Of a stretch of 64,000 bases of DNA, positions 1 through 9,185 are shown in pieces; positions within the stretch are counted from its first letter, which is position 1, and each line of letters starts with the position of its first letter. The stretch is taken from positions 45,725 through 109,724 of the IMG/VR virus record IMGVR_UViG_3300017925_000001. One strand, 5' to 3'. A program made the translations under genes and the position numbers. Below the pieces are notes generated by a model. The model had not been told where the DNA came from. It did not search any database and saw only the letters and a list, made by a program, of their open reading frames with translations. This DNA is from a virus.

Positions 1-62
1 GGCAAGGTTCCTCCACCCCCAAGACCACTAAGGAATCCAAGGTTTTCAAGGAGATTACCAAG

Positions 63-764
63 ATGAACAAAACTCTTCTGGCCTTGATTACCTGTCACAC
101 ACGACAGGCATACGCACAAGCACAGCGCGAGACGTGGATACCGAAGATCCCTGCAGGGTTGGACTACAAGTTTTTCCTGGGGCCTTCTGAGCGTACTCCT
201 GGGCCAGATGAAGTGTTTCTGGAGTGTGATGATTCGTATTCAGGCCTACCCTCCAAAATAAGGGCGGCATGTCGTTGGGTATATGACCAAGGCTACGAGT
301 TTTTGGCTAAAATTGACGACGATGTTCTTTTGAAAGCAAGCTCATTCTTAGGTTCTGGTTTTCAAAACTACGACTTCTCAGGGCATACCAATAATGATAA
401 CACAGCTGTGAAGGTTCCGTGGGGTTTTTTATACTTGCTCAGTCGGAAGTCCATGGAGATTATGGCGAACGCTCAGCTTCCACAAGGGTTCAATGATGAA
501 GCTTGGTGCGCGAATACATTGGCTGCACATGGTATACTTCTACACCATGAGCCACGTTATGTGTTGCATCGTGGTAGACGTTCTGATTTTATACCAACTT
601 TCAAGCGTCCCCTAAGGGCACCTACGAGGCCACACCTTATGGACGAGGAAACCCCTAGGAATGCCATAGCAACGTGCATCTTCCTTCACTGGCATGGTTA
701 CCACAATACACCAGATTCAGTGAACATCAGAGAAATGTACAAAGTGTTCAAGGAAACCCAATGA
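63..764 (+). CDS. GT31-like glycosyltransferase
   Basis: Predicted GT-A glycosyltransferase of 233 aa that would add a sugar to a phage or host glycan. An acidic DxD-type metal and nucleotide-sugar motif (IDDDVLL, residues 84-90) follows a segment CDDSYSGLPSK (about 55-65) like the D-Y-NLTLKT signature of galactosyltransferase family 31. A late DEAWCAN segment may hold the catalytic acid. Start ATG 63 has AAGGAG eight bases upstream. The frame stays open to the window edge, so an N-terminal extension or fusion cannot be excluded. It overlaps the next gene by ATGA. The sugar and acceptor are unknown; the GT-A call is fairly sure, the family assignment less so. Confidence 0.72.
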   Translation: MNKTLLALITCHTRQAYAQAQRETWIPKIPAGLDYKFFLGPSERTPGPDEVFLECDDSYSGLPSKIRAACRWVYDQGYEFLAKIDDDVLLKASSFLGSGFQNYDFSGHTNNDNTAVKVPWGFLYLLSRKSMEIMANAQLPQGFNDEAWCANTLAAHGILLHHEPRYVLHRGRRSDFIPTFKRPLRAPTRPHLMDEETPRNAIATCIFLHWHGYHNTPDSVNIREMYKVFKETQ

Positions 765-916
765 CACGCGTAGAAATACTCAGGGCAGCTGCGAAGAAAT
801 TTGAAGACTCTCGGGCCGTTCCAAAGGTTTACCCTAAAGTAGACACAGTAGGGATCAGGAAGTTCTGGGAAGGCCGAAGTAAGCTTGTTTTGGAATGGCG
901 TAAGAAAAACAAATAG
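761..916 (+). CDS. small basic hypothetical protein
   Basis: 51 aa, not recognised. It starts at an ATG overlapping the glycosyltransferase stop codon (ATGA), so it is probably translationally coupled. The product is lysine/arginine-rich with no membrane segment. A longer reading from 674 would lie inside the upstream gene and is unlikely. Confidence 0.6.
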   Translation: MTRVEILRAAAKKFEDSRAVPKVYPKVDTVGIRKFWEGRSKLVLEWRKKNK

Positions 917-972
917 GTTCTTTCTGCTACTGCAGAAGAAGATGTAAACTTAAACTGTTAAAGCATCCGATA

Positions 973-992
973 GTTAGGACAAGAAACCTAAC
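973..992 (+). promoter_or_regulatory. hairpin ahead of the 124-aa gene
   Basis: Six-base-pair stem GTTAGG/CCTAAC with an 8-nt loop, followed by GGCGGGGAG and the start at 1018. It has no T-run, so it is not a clear terminator. It may be a leader structure, but it lacks the loop-to-Shine-Dalgarno complementarity of the larger elements found later. Confidence 0.35.
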
Positions 993-1017
993 GAGGCGGG
1001 GAGAAAAGAGAACAAAT

Positions 1018-1392
1018 ATGTCAAGTGTAGTGAGTCAAGCGATTCTAGATCCTGCCACAACTTTGTTATTCCCAGATATTACAGGCGGCTCGATAGGCGC
1101 TTACTTCAATGTAACGTTTACCGCAGGAACTTATACTTCCGGTGGCGTACCTGTAGGCCTTATGGCTTGGGCAGACCAGCAAACAATAGATTTTCATTGT
1201 TTCTTAATCTGTGCCTTTTACAATGAAAGTTATGATGGAGCATCTCCTGTCTATACGTTCCGTTATATTCCCACAACTGACACCGTGGTTATTTATTCTA
1301 GCGGAGTTGAACTTGCCAGCGGGGCTGCAGTTGCCATTACGGATTCCGTGATTGCTCACGCAGTCTTCAACCGCACTACGACTCTTGGATAA
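1018..1392 (+). CDS. hypothetical protein, probably virion-associated
   Basis: 124 aa, rich in Gly, Thr, Ser and small hydrophobics with alternating beta-type segments, as in phage decoration or tail accessory proteins. No signal peptide and no recognised motif. It sits between a glycosyltransferase cluster and another small beta-type protein. The virion assignment comes from composition and location only. Confidence 0.6.
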   Translation: MSSVVSQAILDPATTLLFPDITGGSIGAYFNVTFTAGTYTSGGVPVGLMAWADQQTIDFHCFLICAFYNESYDGASPVYTFRYIPTTDTVVIYSSGVELASGAAVAITDSVIAHAVFNRTTTLG

Positions 1393-1402
1393 GGAGAAAA
1401 TC

Positions 1403-1639
1403 ATGGCAGCAACAATGGGTAAAGATATATTCGCCAAGGACTTCTCAGTAGGTACTGTAGTTTACCTGCGATGCAAAGTCCTTTCTTTCACTGGCGCGGG
1501 CCCTGTGTGGGCAGGTGCCGGGGATACTGTCACTGTGCAGGTAGAGAGTAACGGAAATACTGGGGAAATCACTCCTGGTCCAATAGTTACTGTGTCTCCT
1601 GTGCAATGTAGAGCTACAGGCGCAACATACCAAAGTTAG
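1403..1639 (+). CDS. small beta-rich hypothetical protein
   Basis: 78 aa starting at ATG 1403, preceded by AAGGAGAAAATC (a good ribosome site). An in-frame start at 1352 would lie inside the preceding gene and is not needed. The composition (many Val, Thr, Gly) suggests a small beta-barrel, possibly a structural accessory. Not recognised. Confidence 0.6.
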   Translation: MAATMGKDIFAKDFSVGTVVYLRCKVLSFTGAGPVWAGAGDTVTVQVESNGNTGEITPGPIVTVSPVQCRATGATYQS

Positions 1640-1660
1640 GACCAGTAACACGAAGATGCA

Positions 1661-1697
1661 GCGGAGATCAGTCCGCAAGCCCCGTGGGAATCGGGGC
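1661..1697 (+). promoter_or_regulatory. tandem hairpins before the GT-B gene
   Basis: Two adjacent stem-loops, GCGGA/TCCGC (loop GATCAG) and GCCCCG/CGGGGC (loop TGGGAAT), separated by two bases. The two-hairpin layout resembles the pseudoknot elements further right, but I find no downstream complement to the second loop and no GAG/CTC closing pair. It is listed as a related-looking structure of unknown role. Confidence 0.4.
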
Positions 1698-1769
1698 ACC
1701 TCTTAGGCTCTGTCTAGAAATGTGGAGCACTTATTTATTGTAAGGAACGGGCAAAGAAAGACTCCCTCA

Positions 1770-2819
1770 ATGAAAAAGATTCACCTTGCTTTAGTATTTA
1801 AAGACTTTGCGTATTGGATACGTTCTAGTTGTGTTGGATTGCACGTTGCTGGTTTTACTACTGCAGAAGTTCTGCGGGAGAAGGGTGTGGATGTATCAGT
1901 ATTTCCTGTGCGACACAATGTTGACTTAGTTCATGCTATAGACAAGTATAATGAAACACATGATGAGCCATTGACCCATGTGGTTATCTCTGCTCCATGG
2001 CTAAGCGCACATGATCTTAAAACCATCATAAAGAATTGGCCATGTACAAAATTTATTATTCTTTCTCATTCTAATGTAGGGTTTCTTCAAGCCGATCCAA
2101 ATGGTGTTGAGTTATTGCGCGCTTACCTTGCTCTTGCGACAAGACACACGAATCTTCAGGTGGGAGGCAATTCACATCGTTTTGTAGAATGGTTAGGATA
2201 TGCTTATGCTTCAGAAGTTATATGGTTGCCTAATTTATATCCGTTTGAGACATGTGAAACCAAAAAATGGAAAGATGGAGTAATAAAGATTGGTGCCTTC
2301 GGTGCAGTTCGGCCTGAAAAGAATTTTATGACAGCAGCAGCAGCAGCAGTTGCAATTCATAAAAATCTTGGTGTTCCAGTTGAACTTCACATGTTGTCGG
2401 GAGGCGAAGGGGACCAAGGTCGTGTCGCACCAGCAATTGAGCAGATGTGCTTTGGTATTGAAGGTATATCCTTGATTAGGCACGAATGGGAACCGTGGGA
2501 TAAATTCATAGAGACCGTTGGTGAAATGGATTTGCTATTACAGCTTTCTTATACTGAGTCATTTAACATGGTGACGGCGGACGGTATTTCACGTGGAGTT
2601 CCTTCTGTAGTGTCCTCCGCTATAACGTGGGCACCAGAATGTTGGAAAGTAGATGCAGACGATGTAATGCAGGCTGCGGAGGTGGGCATCACTTTACTAA
2701 CTGATGAAATGGTGCGACGAAAGGGTTTTGATGCATTGAGGGACCATAACGAAATGGCTATTAAAGAATGGCTTAAATGGCTTGGAATTGCTAAGAAACC
2801 TTGGTACAAGTTTTGGTAA
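1770..2819 (+). CDS. GT-B fold glycosyltransferase
   Basis: 349 aa, predicted two-domain GT-B glycosyltransferase (GT4-like). The N-terminal half has the beta-alpha pattern of an acceptor-binding Rossmann domain. The C-terminal half starts near IKIGAFGAVRPEKN, a typical phosphate-binding opening, and contains SYTESFNMVTADG, matching the conserved acidic E-x7-E-type donor site, followed by GVPSVVS. Start ATG 1770 (MKKIHLALVF) fits family N-termini; a GTG at 1722 would add 16 residues. With the GT31-like gene it suggests sugar modification of host surface or virion parts. Substrate unknown. Confidence 0.72.
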   Translation: MKKIHLALVFKDFAYWIRSSCVGLHVAGFTTAEVLREKGVDVSVFPVRHNVDLVHAIDKYNETHDEPLTHVVISAPWLSAHDLKTIIKNWPCTKFIILSHSNVGFLQADPNGVELLRAYLALATRHTNLQVGGNSHRFVEWLGYAYASEVIWLPNLYPFETCETKKWKDGVIKIGAFGAVRPEKNFMTAAAAAVAIHKNLGVPVELHMLSGGEGDQGRVAPAIEQMCFGIEGISLIRHEWEPWDKFIETVGEMDLLLQLSYTESFNMVTADGISRGVPSVVSSAITWAPECWKVDADDVMQAAEVGITLLTDEMVRRKGFDALRDHNEMAIKEWLKWLGIAKKPWYKFW

Positions 2820-2834
2820 ACAAGGAGGACTCAG

Positions 2835-3632
2835 ATGAACAGAATTGAACTCGAAGAGGAACAGGCAAGGCTGCACGAAGCCTCGCGTTTGAAAATGGCC
2901 TTGCTCAAAGAAGCCGAAGAGAAAGCCCAAGCTAAAGCTCAGGAAGAGCAAAGGGAAGCCAAGGAACGCGCTGAGAAACGTAGGATAGACGCTCGGGAAG
3001 CCCAGGAAGCCCAACGTAGAGACGCTTTGCAGAAGCAGATGGAAGCCGAAGCCGAGATGAATCGTAAACAGAAAGAACTGGACGAAAAGCTCAGGCTGGT
3101 CAAAGAACAGGAAGCTCAACGTATCGAGCAAATGTCTTTGACCGAGAAAGCTGAGCAAGAGCGCAGGAATACCGAGGCAAGACAGAAGGCAGCGGATCTA
3201 GCCGCCCAAGCCGAGGCAGATCGAGCCAAGGCTATAGCTGCAGCCCAGGAAATCAAACGACGTGCCCTGCAAGAAGAGCGAGACAAAGTAGAGGCCATCC
3301 TTGAAAGAGAGAGACAGGCTCGACTAAAGCAATTTGTTGTAGAGCAGCAACTGAATACTGCAGCGGAAGCAGAGCGTCTTGAACAGGAAAAGTCTCGACA
3401 GGCTGAGGCTGCTCGTGTTCAAGCTGAGTTTCTAGAGGAACAGCATAGAAAACTTCTGCGAGACAGTTTGAGCACCCTTGAGATGAAGCTTAGTACGTCT
3501 GAGGTTAGTGCAGAGTATCCCCAGGGGCAAGCCGAGGGCGACAAAGCAGCAGTAGGCACTGAAGGTAGTACGCAAGACGAAAACATGTCTGGGCATATGC
3601 GCCGGATATTGAGACAGTTTAACAGAGTATAA
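2835..3632 (+). CDS. charged coiled-coil or single-helix protein
   Basis: 265 aa, almost wholly Glu/Lys/Arg/Gln/Ala-rich from residue 3 to about 210, predicting a long coiled coil or stable single alpha-helix; the last 50 residues are different and polar. No signal peptide or membrane segment. It precedes the collagen-like fibre, so a fibre shaft or chaperone role is possible. Function not recognised. Good ribosome site AAGGAGGACTC. Confidence 0.6.
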   Translation: MNRIELEEEQARLHEASRLKMALLKEAEEKAQAKAQEEQREAKERAEKRRIDAREAQEAQRRDALQKQMEAEAEMNRKQKELDEKLRLVKEQEAQRIEQMSLTEKAEQERRNTEARQKAADLAAQAEADRAKAIAAAQEIKRRALQEERDKVEAILERERQARLKQFVVEQQLNTAAEAERLEQEKSRQAEAARVQAEFLEEQHRKLLRDSLSTLEMKLSTSEVSAEYPQGQAEGDKAAVGTEGSTQDENMSGHMRRILRQFNRV

Positions 3633-3641
3633 GGAGTTACT

Positions 3642-5243
3642 ATGGCATATCTGCTTCCACCTTACTATATTGATGAGAACCCCATAACTCCGAACCTATT
3701 TTTGGGTTTGTGGGGCATGGATGTAGCGATAGCCAAGAATTTTGTAAAAATTGATTCAGCCTTTGGTGCCCTGAGCTTAACTTTTGATGTGAACGGCGTA
3801 CCTGTTCCTCCTCCAGCCGAATTTGTGAACAGTGGCACCGTTACATTCTCGGTTGTGGGAAGCGTTGTCACTGCTACTGCAATTGCTGCTGTGGGTTCAG
3901 CTGCATGGGCTACGCTCACAGGGGATCTCACTGAGTTGCAAGTTGTGCCGTGGGATGGCCCCACGATTGGTACGTCTGACACAGGTATTTCTCGCATTGC
4001 TGGGGGCACCCTTGCTATAGGAAACGGAACTACAGGTGATTTCTCTGGTAGCCTTAAGTTGACGGGTATTGATATTGTTGGGGCACTGACTGATGGTACA
4101 AGCTCTGTAGGTACTTCTGGAGAGGTTTTAAGCAGTACTGTTACTGGGGTAAAATGGGTTCTCCTCAATCAGGCCCCCCCGGGCGCACAAGGTACAACAG
4201 GCGCACAAGGTACAACGGGCACAACCGGCACGCAAGGAACAACTGGCTCTACGGGTGCTCAAGGTACAACAGGTTCTCAAGGAACCACAGGTACGACAGG
4301 TATTCAAGGCACAACTGGAGCAACTGGTGCTCAGGGAACGACCGGAACTACAGGCATTCAAGGTACAAGCGGGACGAATGGTTCGCAGGGTACGACCGGC
4401 GCTACTGGGGTACAAGGCACCACAGGAACAACAGGGCCTCAAGGGACAACCGGGGCTACGGGAGCACAAGGCACAACTGGTACACAAGGTGCTACCGGCA
4501 CACAAGGAACGATTGGGGCTCAAGGCACTACGGGTGATACAGGAGCCCAAGGGACTACCGGCACTACCGGCTCGCAGGGGACTACGGGCACGACGGGTTC
4601 TCAGGGCACAACGGGAACCACCGGCTCGCAGGGGACAACCGGCACTCAAGGTACTACAGGTACGACGGGAACCCAAGGAACGACCGGCACTACCGGAACT
4701 CAAGGCACAACTGGTACAACAGGCTCTCAAGGCACTACAGGCACACAAGGCACTACTGGTACGACGGGTTCTCAGGGTACTACAGGAACCACAGGTTCTC
4801 AAGGAACGACCGGCACTCAGGGAACAACAGGTTCAGGTTCCCAAGGTACTACCGGGGCACAAGGCACTACGGGTGCTCAGGGGACAACCGGAAAGGTAAT
4901 CTCGTTCCAGTTTGGTACACCAGGCGGGGCTGCGATTAGCACAGGTATTCTCGGGTATATTACAGTACCTTTTGGCTGCACGATTGTTGGGTGGAGTATT
5001 GAAGTCGATGCAGGGACGGCAACAGTCAAGACTTTGAAAGTGGCAAGCGGAACAGCGATTCCCACTATAGGTTCAAACTCTATCAGCACAAGTGGTGTGG
5101 CTATTTCTACTGGAACGGTGGTCCAAAGTGCAGTTACCTCTGACTTTACGACAACCACAGTTACCGCCAACGACATTATCGGGGCGGACTTGTTTACGGT
5201 TAGCGGGGTAGGATACATCAACTTCCAGTTGCAGGTTCAGTAG
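3642..5243 (+). CDS. tail fibre with collagen-like shaft
   Basis: 533 aa. Residues 1-45 form an N-terminal module ([13 protein letters not shown], then KNF..IDS) shared with the proteins at 8312 and 26507, probably the virion-attachment part. Residues about 90-175 match a block in the 26507 protein. Residues about 178-420 are uninterrupted Gly-X-Y repeats, mainly GTT and G(A/S/T)Q triplets, as in phage collagen-like fibre shafts that trimerise. The C-terminal 110 residues form a beta-rich head, the likely receptor-binding or trimerisation domain. The fibre call is well supported; receptor unknown. Confidence 0.8.
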   Translation: MAYLLPPYYIDENPITPNLFLGLWGMDVAIAKNFVKIDSAFGALSLTFDVNGVPVPPPAEFVNSGTVTFSVVGSVVTATAIAAVGSAAWATLTGDLTELQVVPWDGPTIGTSDTGISRIAGGTLAIGNGTTGDFSGSLKLTGIDIVGALTDGTSSVGTSGEVLSSTVTGVKWVLLNQAPPGAQGTTGAQGTTGTTGTQGTTGSTGAQGTTGSQGTTGTTGIQGTTGATGAQGTTGTTGIQGTSGTNGSQGTTGATGVQGTTGTTGPQGTTGATGAQGTTGTQGATGTQGTIGAQGTTGDTGAQGTTGTTGSQGTTGTTGSQGTTGTTGSQGTTGTQGTTGTTGTQGTTGTTGTQGTTGTTGSQGTTGTQGTTGTTGSQGTTGTTGSQGTTGTQGTTGSGSQGTTGAQGTTGAQGTTGKVISFQFGTPGGAAISTGILGYITVPFGCTIVGWSIEVDAGTATVKTLKVASGTAIPTIGSNSISTSGVAISTGTVVQSAVTSDFTTTTVTANDIIGADLFTVSGVGYINFQLQVQ

Positions 5244-5250
5244 GAGGAGT

Positions 5251-5934
5251 ATGGGATTTACACATTCTCAGAGCAAGTTGGTAAATGGAACAGTTACGGT
5301 GGCTACCCCACTGGCGGTTACCTTGACCAGTAATCCCTCACTTGGGGATGTTGTATGGGTGTCAATTTTCAACGTTACAGGAGCCTCAATAGGAGACTTA
5401 ACTGTACTAGATTCCAATAGTAATAGCTATACTAAAACAGCTAACTCTCCTTATACTTTAGGAGATAATTCTATTTCCTTGTATTATTTAATAGCTCCTT
5501 CTAATGCGACTAATAGCCTTTCAGTTCACGCATCCCTTGTCACCGCTATTATCTACGTTGCAGTAGATGATTTTGCAGTAAGTGGAGGAAATGCTACTTA
5601 TGATAAAGAAGCTAAAGGTACTGGTACTGGTACTACAATAAATACCCCAAGTATAACCCCTACTTACCCTAATTCTTTATTGTACTCTACCGCTGCGATA
5701 TCCGTGGCAGGCATAACTGCTCCAAATGCTGGAGCTACTCTAGGTAGTTGGACTGGTGGAGCCGGTCAATCGCCTTCTAGTACGAAGTACAACGATGTAG
5801 AGTATATACTTAGTGCTACCGGAGCAACAGCCGTAAACTATTCATGTAGTTCTGGTAATTGGATAGCTTTGGTAGATGCGTTTTATATCCCTAGTGCCGC
5901 AGTCACAAACAAGCCACACGTTCAAATGTTTTAA
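5251..5934 (+). CDS. beta-rich tail-associated protein
   Basis: 227 aa, Ser/Thr/Asn/Gly-rich with repeated beta-strand patterns and no catalytic motif, typical of adhesin-like or Ig-like fibre accessory proteins. It begins 7 bases after the collagen-like fibre stop with GGAGG immediately upstream. Probably co-assembled with, or an alternative to, that fibre. Specific function not recognised. Confidence 0.6.
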   Translation: MGFTHSQSKLVNGTVTVATPLAVTLTSNPSLGDVVWVSIFNVTGASIGDLTVLDSNSNSYTKTANSPYTLGDNSISLYYLIAPSNATNSLSVHASLVTAIIYVAVDDFAVSGGNATYDKEAKGTGTGTTINTPSITPTYPNSLLYSTAAISVAGITAPNAGATLGSWTGGAGQSPSSTKYNDVEYILSATGATAVNYSCSSGNWIALVDAFYIPSAAVTNKPHVQMF

Positions 5935-5938
5935 CAAT

Positions 5939-6010
5939 CCCAAAGCTTAGCGGCTTTGGTGTAGAGTCGGGAGGTGCCATTCCACCTCCCCGCTCGACCT
6001 GAATGGAGGA
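5939..6010 (+). promoter_or_regulatory. two-hairpin pseudoknot element, copy A
   Basis: Hairpin 1 is CCAAAGC (5940-5946)/GCTTTGG (5953-5959) with loop TTAGCG. Hairpin 2 is GGGAGGTG (5969-5976)/CACCTCCC (5983-5990) with loop CCATTC, bracketed by GAG (5964) and CTC (5993). The loop is perfectly complementary to GAATGG at 6001-6006, which overlaps the GGAGGA ribosome site of the gene at 6014. The predicted pseudoknot would compete with ribosome binding. Other copies lie at 9729, 15138, 23960 and 31477. Confidence 0.72.
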
Positions 6011-6013
6011 ACT

Positions 6014-7009
6014 ATGATTAACAGAAATTTTGTGCGTTTAGTTTTGGCTGAAGGTGGAACAATCAAACCGTTGATGATTTCTTCTGTTGACTCTGGTGGG
6101 CTTGGGCTCTGTAACCCGTCAGTGTTTGTTGATCACGGTGAAATTTGGTTGATACTCAGAAATGTCAGTTACACGATATACCACTGCGAAAATGAGAAGA
6201 GATTCAATAGTCGGTATGGTCCGCTGAGTTATCTCAATCCAGAGCATGACCAGCATTTGCGGACTACGAATTTTCTTTGTAAGTTGACACCAAGTCTCGA
6301 AATAGAACGATACTGGAAAATCGACACTAGCCATCTCGACAAAGAACCGCTCTGGGAGTTTACGGGTTTGGAAGACGCTCGTCTCGTACGTTGGGATGGG
6401 CATCTGTACGGTATCGGAGTTCGGCGTGATACAACAACCAACGGTCAGGGACGGATGGAGTTTTCGGAACTCGAATTGGTCAACGACACTGTAAAGGAAA
6501 TCGGGCGATATAGAATTGAACATCCTACGGCTCCTGAATGGTATTGTGAAAAGAATTGGATGCCAGTGTTGGACATGCCTTACCATTTCATCCAGTGGAC
6601 AAATCCTGCGGTATTGGTTAAAGCTAACCTTACGACTTTGAAGTCCTATCGGGCGATTGAGGTCAATGAGTCTGGCAAGATTGAAGGCATGCCATTTCTC
6701 CGTGGGGGTTCCCAAGTAATCCCTTGGCATAACTATTACATCTGTATTGTCCACGACTGTGACCTGACCAAGAATCTCATAGGACAAAAAGATGCTACTT
6801 ACATGCATCGGTTTGTGGTCTATGACCGGAATTGGAATATAGTTAGGATTGGCGACCAGTTCTCTTTCATGGATGGGGAAATCGAATTCTGTTGTGGACT
6901 CGCAGAATATGAGAAGGACTTCTTGATGACGTTCGGTTTTCAAGATAATAGTGCTTGGATTTTGAAAATTCCATCATCTATAATTCCCAAATTGATCGGA
7001 GTAGCATGA
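6014..7009 (+). CDS. GH130-like five-bladed propeller protein
   Basis: 331 aa resembling the GH130/DUF377 beta-propeller family (mannoside phosphorylases and hydrolases, also found beside viral glycosyltransferases). Cues are CNPSV (33-37), GLEDARLVRWDG (118-129) with the family's E-D-x-R-L core, and a C-terminal FQDNSAWIL segment. No signal peptide. It may trim or phosphorolyse a glycan built by the nearby glycosyltransferases. Its start lies under pseudoknot element A, and its stop overlaps the following GIY-YIG gene by ATGA. Family call moderate; activity unknown. Confidence 0.6.
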   Translation: MINRNFVRLVLAEGGTIKPLMISSVDSGGLGLCNPSVFVDHGEIWLILRNVSYTIYHCENEKRFNSRYGPLSYLNPEHDQHLRTTNFLCKLTPSLEIERYWKIDTSHLDKEPLWEFTGLEDARLVRWDGHLYGIGVRRDTTTNGQGRMEFSELELVNDTVKEIGRYRIEHPTAPEWYCEKNWMPVLDMPYHFIQWTNPAVLVKANLTTLKSYRAIEVNESGKIEGMPFLRGGSQVIPWHNYYICIVHDCDLTKNLIGQKDATYMHRFVVYDRNWNIVRIGDQFSFMDGEIEFCCGLAEYEKDFLMTFGFQDNSAWILKIPSSIIPKLIGVA

Positions 7010-7743
7010 CCTTCTATACTTACACGTATCTTCGTGCAGACGGAACTCCGTATTATATCGGTAAAGGGAAAGACTATCGTGCGTTCAAGAATGGGGGTCG
7101 CCCATGCAAGAAACCGATTTACCATTCTCGTATTCTAATCCAATATTGGAAGTCTGAAGAAAAAGCGTTTGAAATGGAAGTCTGGTGGATCAATTTTTGG
7201 GGACGTAAGGATAACGGAACAGGTATTCTTAGAAATTTATCTGATGGAGGCGCAGGCAAGGCGGGATTTATACCTGACCCTGAACAGGGGCGCAAACACA
7301 GCAAATTTCTGAAAGACAAATTTGCATCAGGAGAGATGGGACCTCCCGGCGCTCAGTCTATAGAGGCGAGAAAAAAATTAAGTACATCGCTGAGGGCGGG
7401 ACATGCCTCTGGGGAAATAGTTACTTACAACAAAGGAATCCATGCTACTGATGAGCAAAAGGCAAAATGGTGGACGCCAGAACGGAGAGCCGCTCAAGCC
7501 GAACGGTGTCGTAAAATGGCAATGGAAGTTATTTTTACTCCTGAGCGTAGAGCTGCTTTAGCCGCTGCCGCTGCTAAAAGATTTAAGGGAATTCCTCAAT
7601 CCGAAGAACAGAAAACCCGAGCTAGAGAAGGTTGGAAAAAAGCTTGGACTCCAGAACGTAAAGCCGCTCGATCTGAGAGGGCAAAAGCGCAGGGATTTGG
7701 AACTATTATTCATCCATCAGTTCGGAGGAAAGATGTTTCCTGA
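7006..7743 (+). CDS. GIY-YIG homing endonuclease
   Basis: 245 aa. The GIY-YIG nuclease core is at the N-terminus (YTYLRADGTPYYIGKG, residues about 4-19), followed by the usual basic segment with EVWWINFWGR. The C-terminal half carries repeated NUMOD3-like helices (TPERRAAQAE, TPERRAALAA, TPERKAARSE) that bind DNA. Start ATG 7006 overlaps the previous stop; the 3-prime end overlaps the TPR gene start by 11 bases. A free-standing mobile endonuclease that would cut phage genomes lacking it and spread by repair. Confidence 0.88.
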   Translation: MTFYTYTYLRADGTPYYIGKGKDYRAFKNGGRPCKKPIYHSRILIQYWKSEEKAFEMEVWWINFWGRKDNGTGILRNLSDGGAGKAGFIPDPEQGRKHSKFLKDKFASGEMGPPGAQSIEARKKLSTSLRAGHASGEIVTYNKGIHATDEQKAKWWTPERRAAQAERCRKMAMEVIFTPERRAALAAAAAKRFKGIPQSEEQKTRAREGWKKAWTPERKAARSERAKAQGFGTIIHPSVRRKDVS

Positions 7744-8290
7744 ATTACTGAGATATATATCTGATCCCAAGAATGCAGAATATAATTTCCAACTCGGACT
7801 TTGGTATGAGAATTGGGGTCACACTGCGGGAGCAGCGGGTTTCTATGTTCGGGCGGCAGAATACTCCTCAGATGCTTTGCTATCCTATGAAGCTTTGCTG
7901 CGAATCGCCAATATCTTTACACGGCAAGGTGGTCGTGTCTACATGGTCAAGGGTGTTTTGTTGCGGGCCATATCCTTGATACCAGAGAGACCCGAGGCAT
8001 ATTTTCTTCTTAGTCAAGTGTATGAGAAAAACAAGGATTGGCAAGAAGCATACAGCTTTGCTGTAATGGGGCAACGACTCAGCGAAGACCAGCCTAAGCT
8101 TAGGACAAACGTGGAATACCCGGGGAAGTACGCTCTGGTTTATGAGCAGGCTGTCTCCGCATGGTGGATTGGTTTGTTCAAGGAATCCATCACTCTTTTT
8201 AAGCAGCTTCAGAAAAACAAGACAATGCTGCCGATCCATAGCGTATCCGTACAGGATAATTTGCAACGTTTAGAAGGATTAGTAAGGTAG
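7733..8290 (+). CDS. TPR-like repeat protein
   Basis: 185 aa starting at ATG 7733 (MFPELLRYI), with CGGAGGAAAG upstream inside the end of the GIY-YIG gene. The helical repeats with small/aromatic spacing (WYENWGHTAGAAGFYVRAAE, PEAYFLLSQVYEKNKDWQEA) are tetratricopeptide-like. Such repeats often sit beside or fused to glycosyltransferases, which fits the cluster. Likely a protein-interaction module; partner unknown. Confidence 0.65.
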   Translation: MFPELLRYISDPKNAEYNFQLGLWYENWGHTAGAAGFYVRAAEYSSDALLSYEALLRIANIFTRQGGRVYMVKGVLLRAISLIPERPEAYFLLSQVYEKNKDWQEAYSFAVMGQRLSEDQPKLRTNVEYPGKYALVYEQAVSAWWIGLFKESITLFKQLQKNKTMLPIHSVSVQDNLQRLEGLVR

Positions 8291-8311
8291 AAACAGGAAT
8301 AGGAGTTCAAT

Positions 8312-9151
8312 ATGTCAGTAACACTTTACCCAGGTGGTGACAACCCTGTCACTCCGAATCTTGGTTTGGCCTTGTGGGACATGAGCATGACCATGGCTGA
8401 GAACTTTGAACTTCTGGACTCGGCTGTGGCAGCAGGAAGCCTCAAGGTGAATGAGGCTTTGGTCACAGCCCCAAACTTTGTCAACAGCCCTACCGTCACG
8501 TTTTCTGCGGTTGGGTCAAATATTTCCTTAAACGCAGCTGATGATTTTTTATCTCTTGCTGGTAATACACCTACTACCCCAGTAACGGGCTCCATTTACT
8601 GTAATGCTTCATTCACTTTACCAGTTGTTGGAGATTTTACTGGAGGATGGACTACTGAGGATGTCACAGGAAATATTATCGCATCTGGTAACAGCTCTTT
8701 AGTAGGAGGGCCAGCAATATTTTTCACTGTACCGGGCTTTGCATACTATTTCAGTGCAGACTTGGCCGGTGTATCATTCAACTCTCTAGCGGGTGCCACA
8801 ATAGAAATTCTTAAAGGTTCTGGTGTTGATGTAGCCCACGTAGGAAACTCTACCGGTAATGCCGGAATGGAAACAGACACATTTAGCCCTGATAGTAACA
8901 GCTTTTATGGTGATCCAGTAGTTATTGGACAAAGTAACGATACTATATCTTCTAACTCAATCGTTATCTCTAGCGCAACCGGAACAATAGTCAATGGTCC
9001 GTTTATTGAGGCTACAACTAAAACTCCGGCATCATCTTCTGCCGCAGGGGTCACGGGCCAGATCGCTTGGGATCAAAGCTACATCTACGTTTGTTTGAAC
9101 GGCTCAACTCCGAAATGGGGTCGGGCAGCACTCACTTCGACAGGTTGGTAA
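8312..9151 (+). CDS. modular tail fibre-like protein
   Basis: 279 aa. The N-terminal block (VTPNLGLALWDM, then ENFELLDS) is shared with the proteins at 3642 and 26507. The C-terminal block (TPASSSAAGVTGQIAWDQ) is shared with the end of the protein at 25523. The middle is beta-rich and unrelated. The combination suggests a virion-attached fibre or baseplate appendage whose modules have been shuffled between paralogues. Receptor unknown. Confidence 0.65.
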   Translation: MSVTLYPGGDNPVTPNLGLALWDMSMTMAENFELLDSAVAAGSLKVNEALVTAPNFVNSPTVTFSAVGSNISLNAADDFLSLAGNTPTTPVTGSIYCNASFTLPVVGDFTGGWTTEDVTGNIIASGNSSLVGGPAIFFTVPGFAYYFSADLAGVSFNSLAGATIEILKGSGVDVAHVGNSTGNAGMETDTFSPDSNSFYGDPVVIGQSNDTISSNSIVISSATGTIVNGPFIEATTKTPASSSAAGVTGQIAWDQSYIYVCLNGSTPKWGRAALTSTGW

Positions 9152-9185
9152 AGAAAGAAAGAAAGAGAAAACATAGGAGAATTAA

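Noticed and set aside
4180-4890. CRISPR-like repeat array in the fibre gene
   Set aside because: The short repeats are in frame and encode Gly-X-Y triplets; there are no unique spacers.
5939-6010. Hammerhead or pistol ribozyme as explanation of the two-hairpin elements
   Set aside because: The hairpin-loop pseudoknot recalls pistol ribozymes, but the conserved ribozyme core bases are absent. The consistent overlap with ribosome sites suits translation control better.
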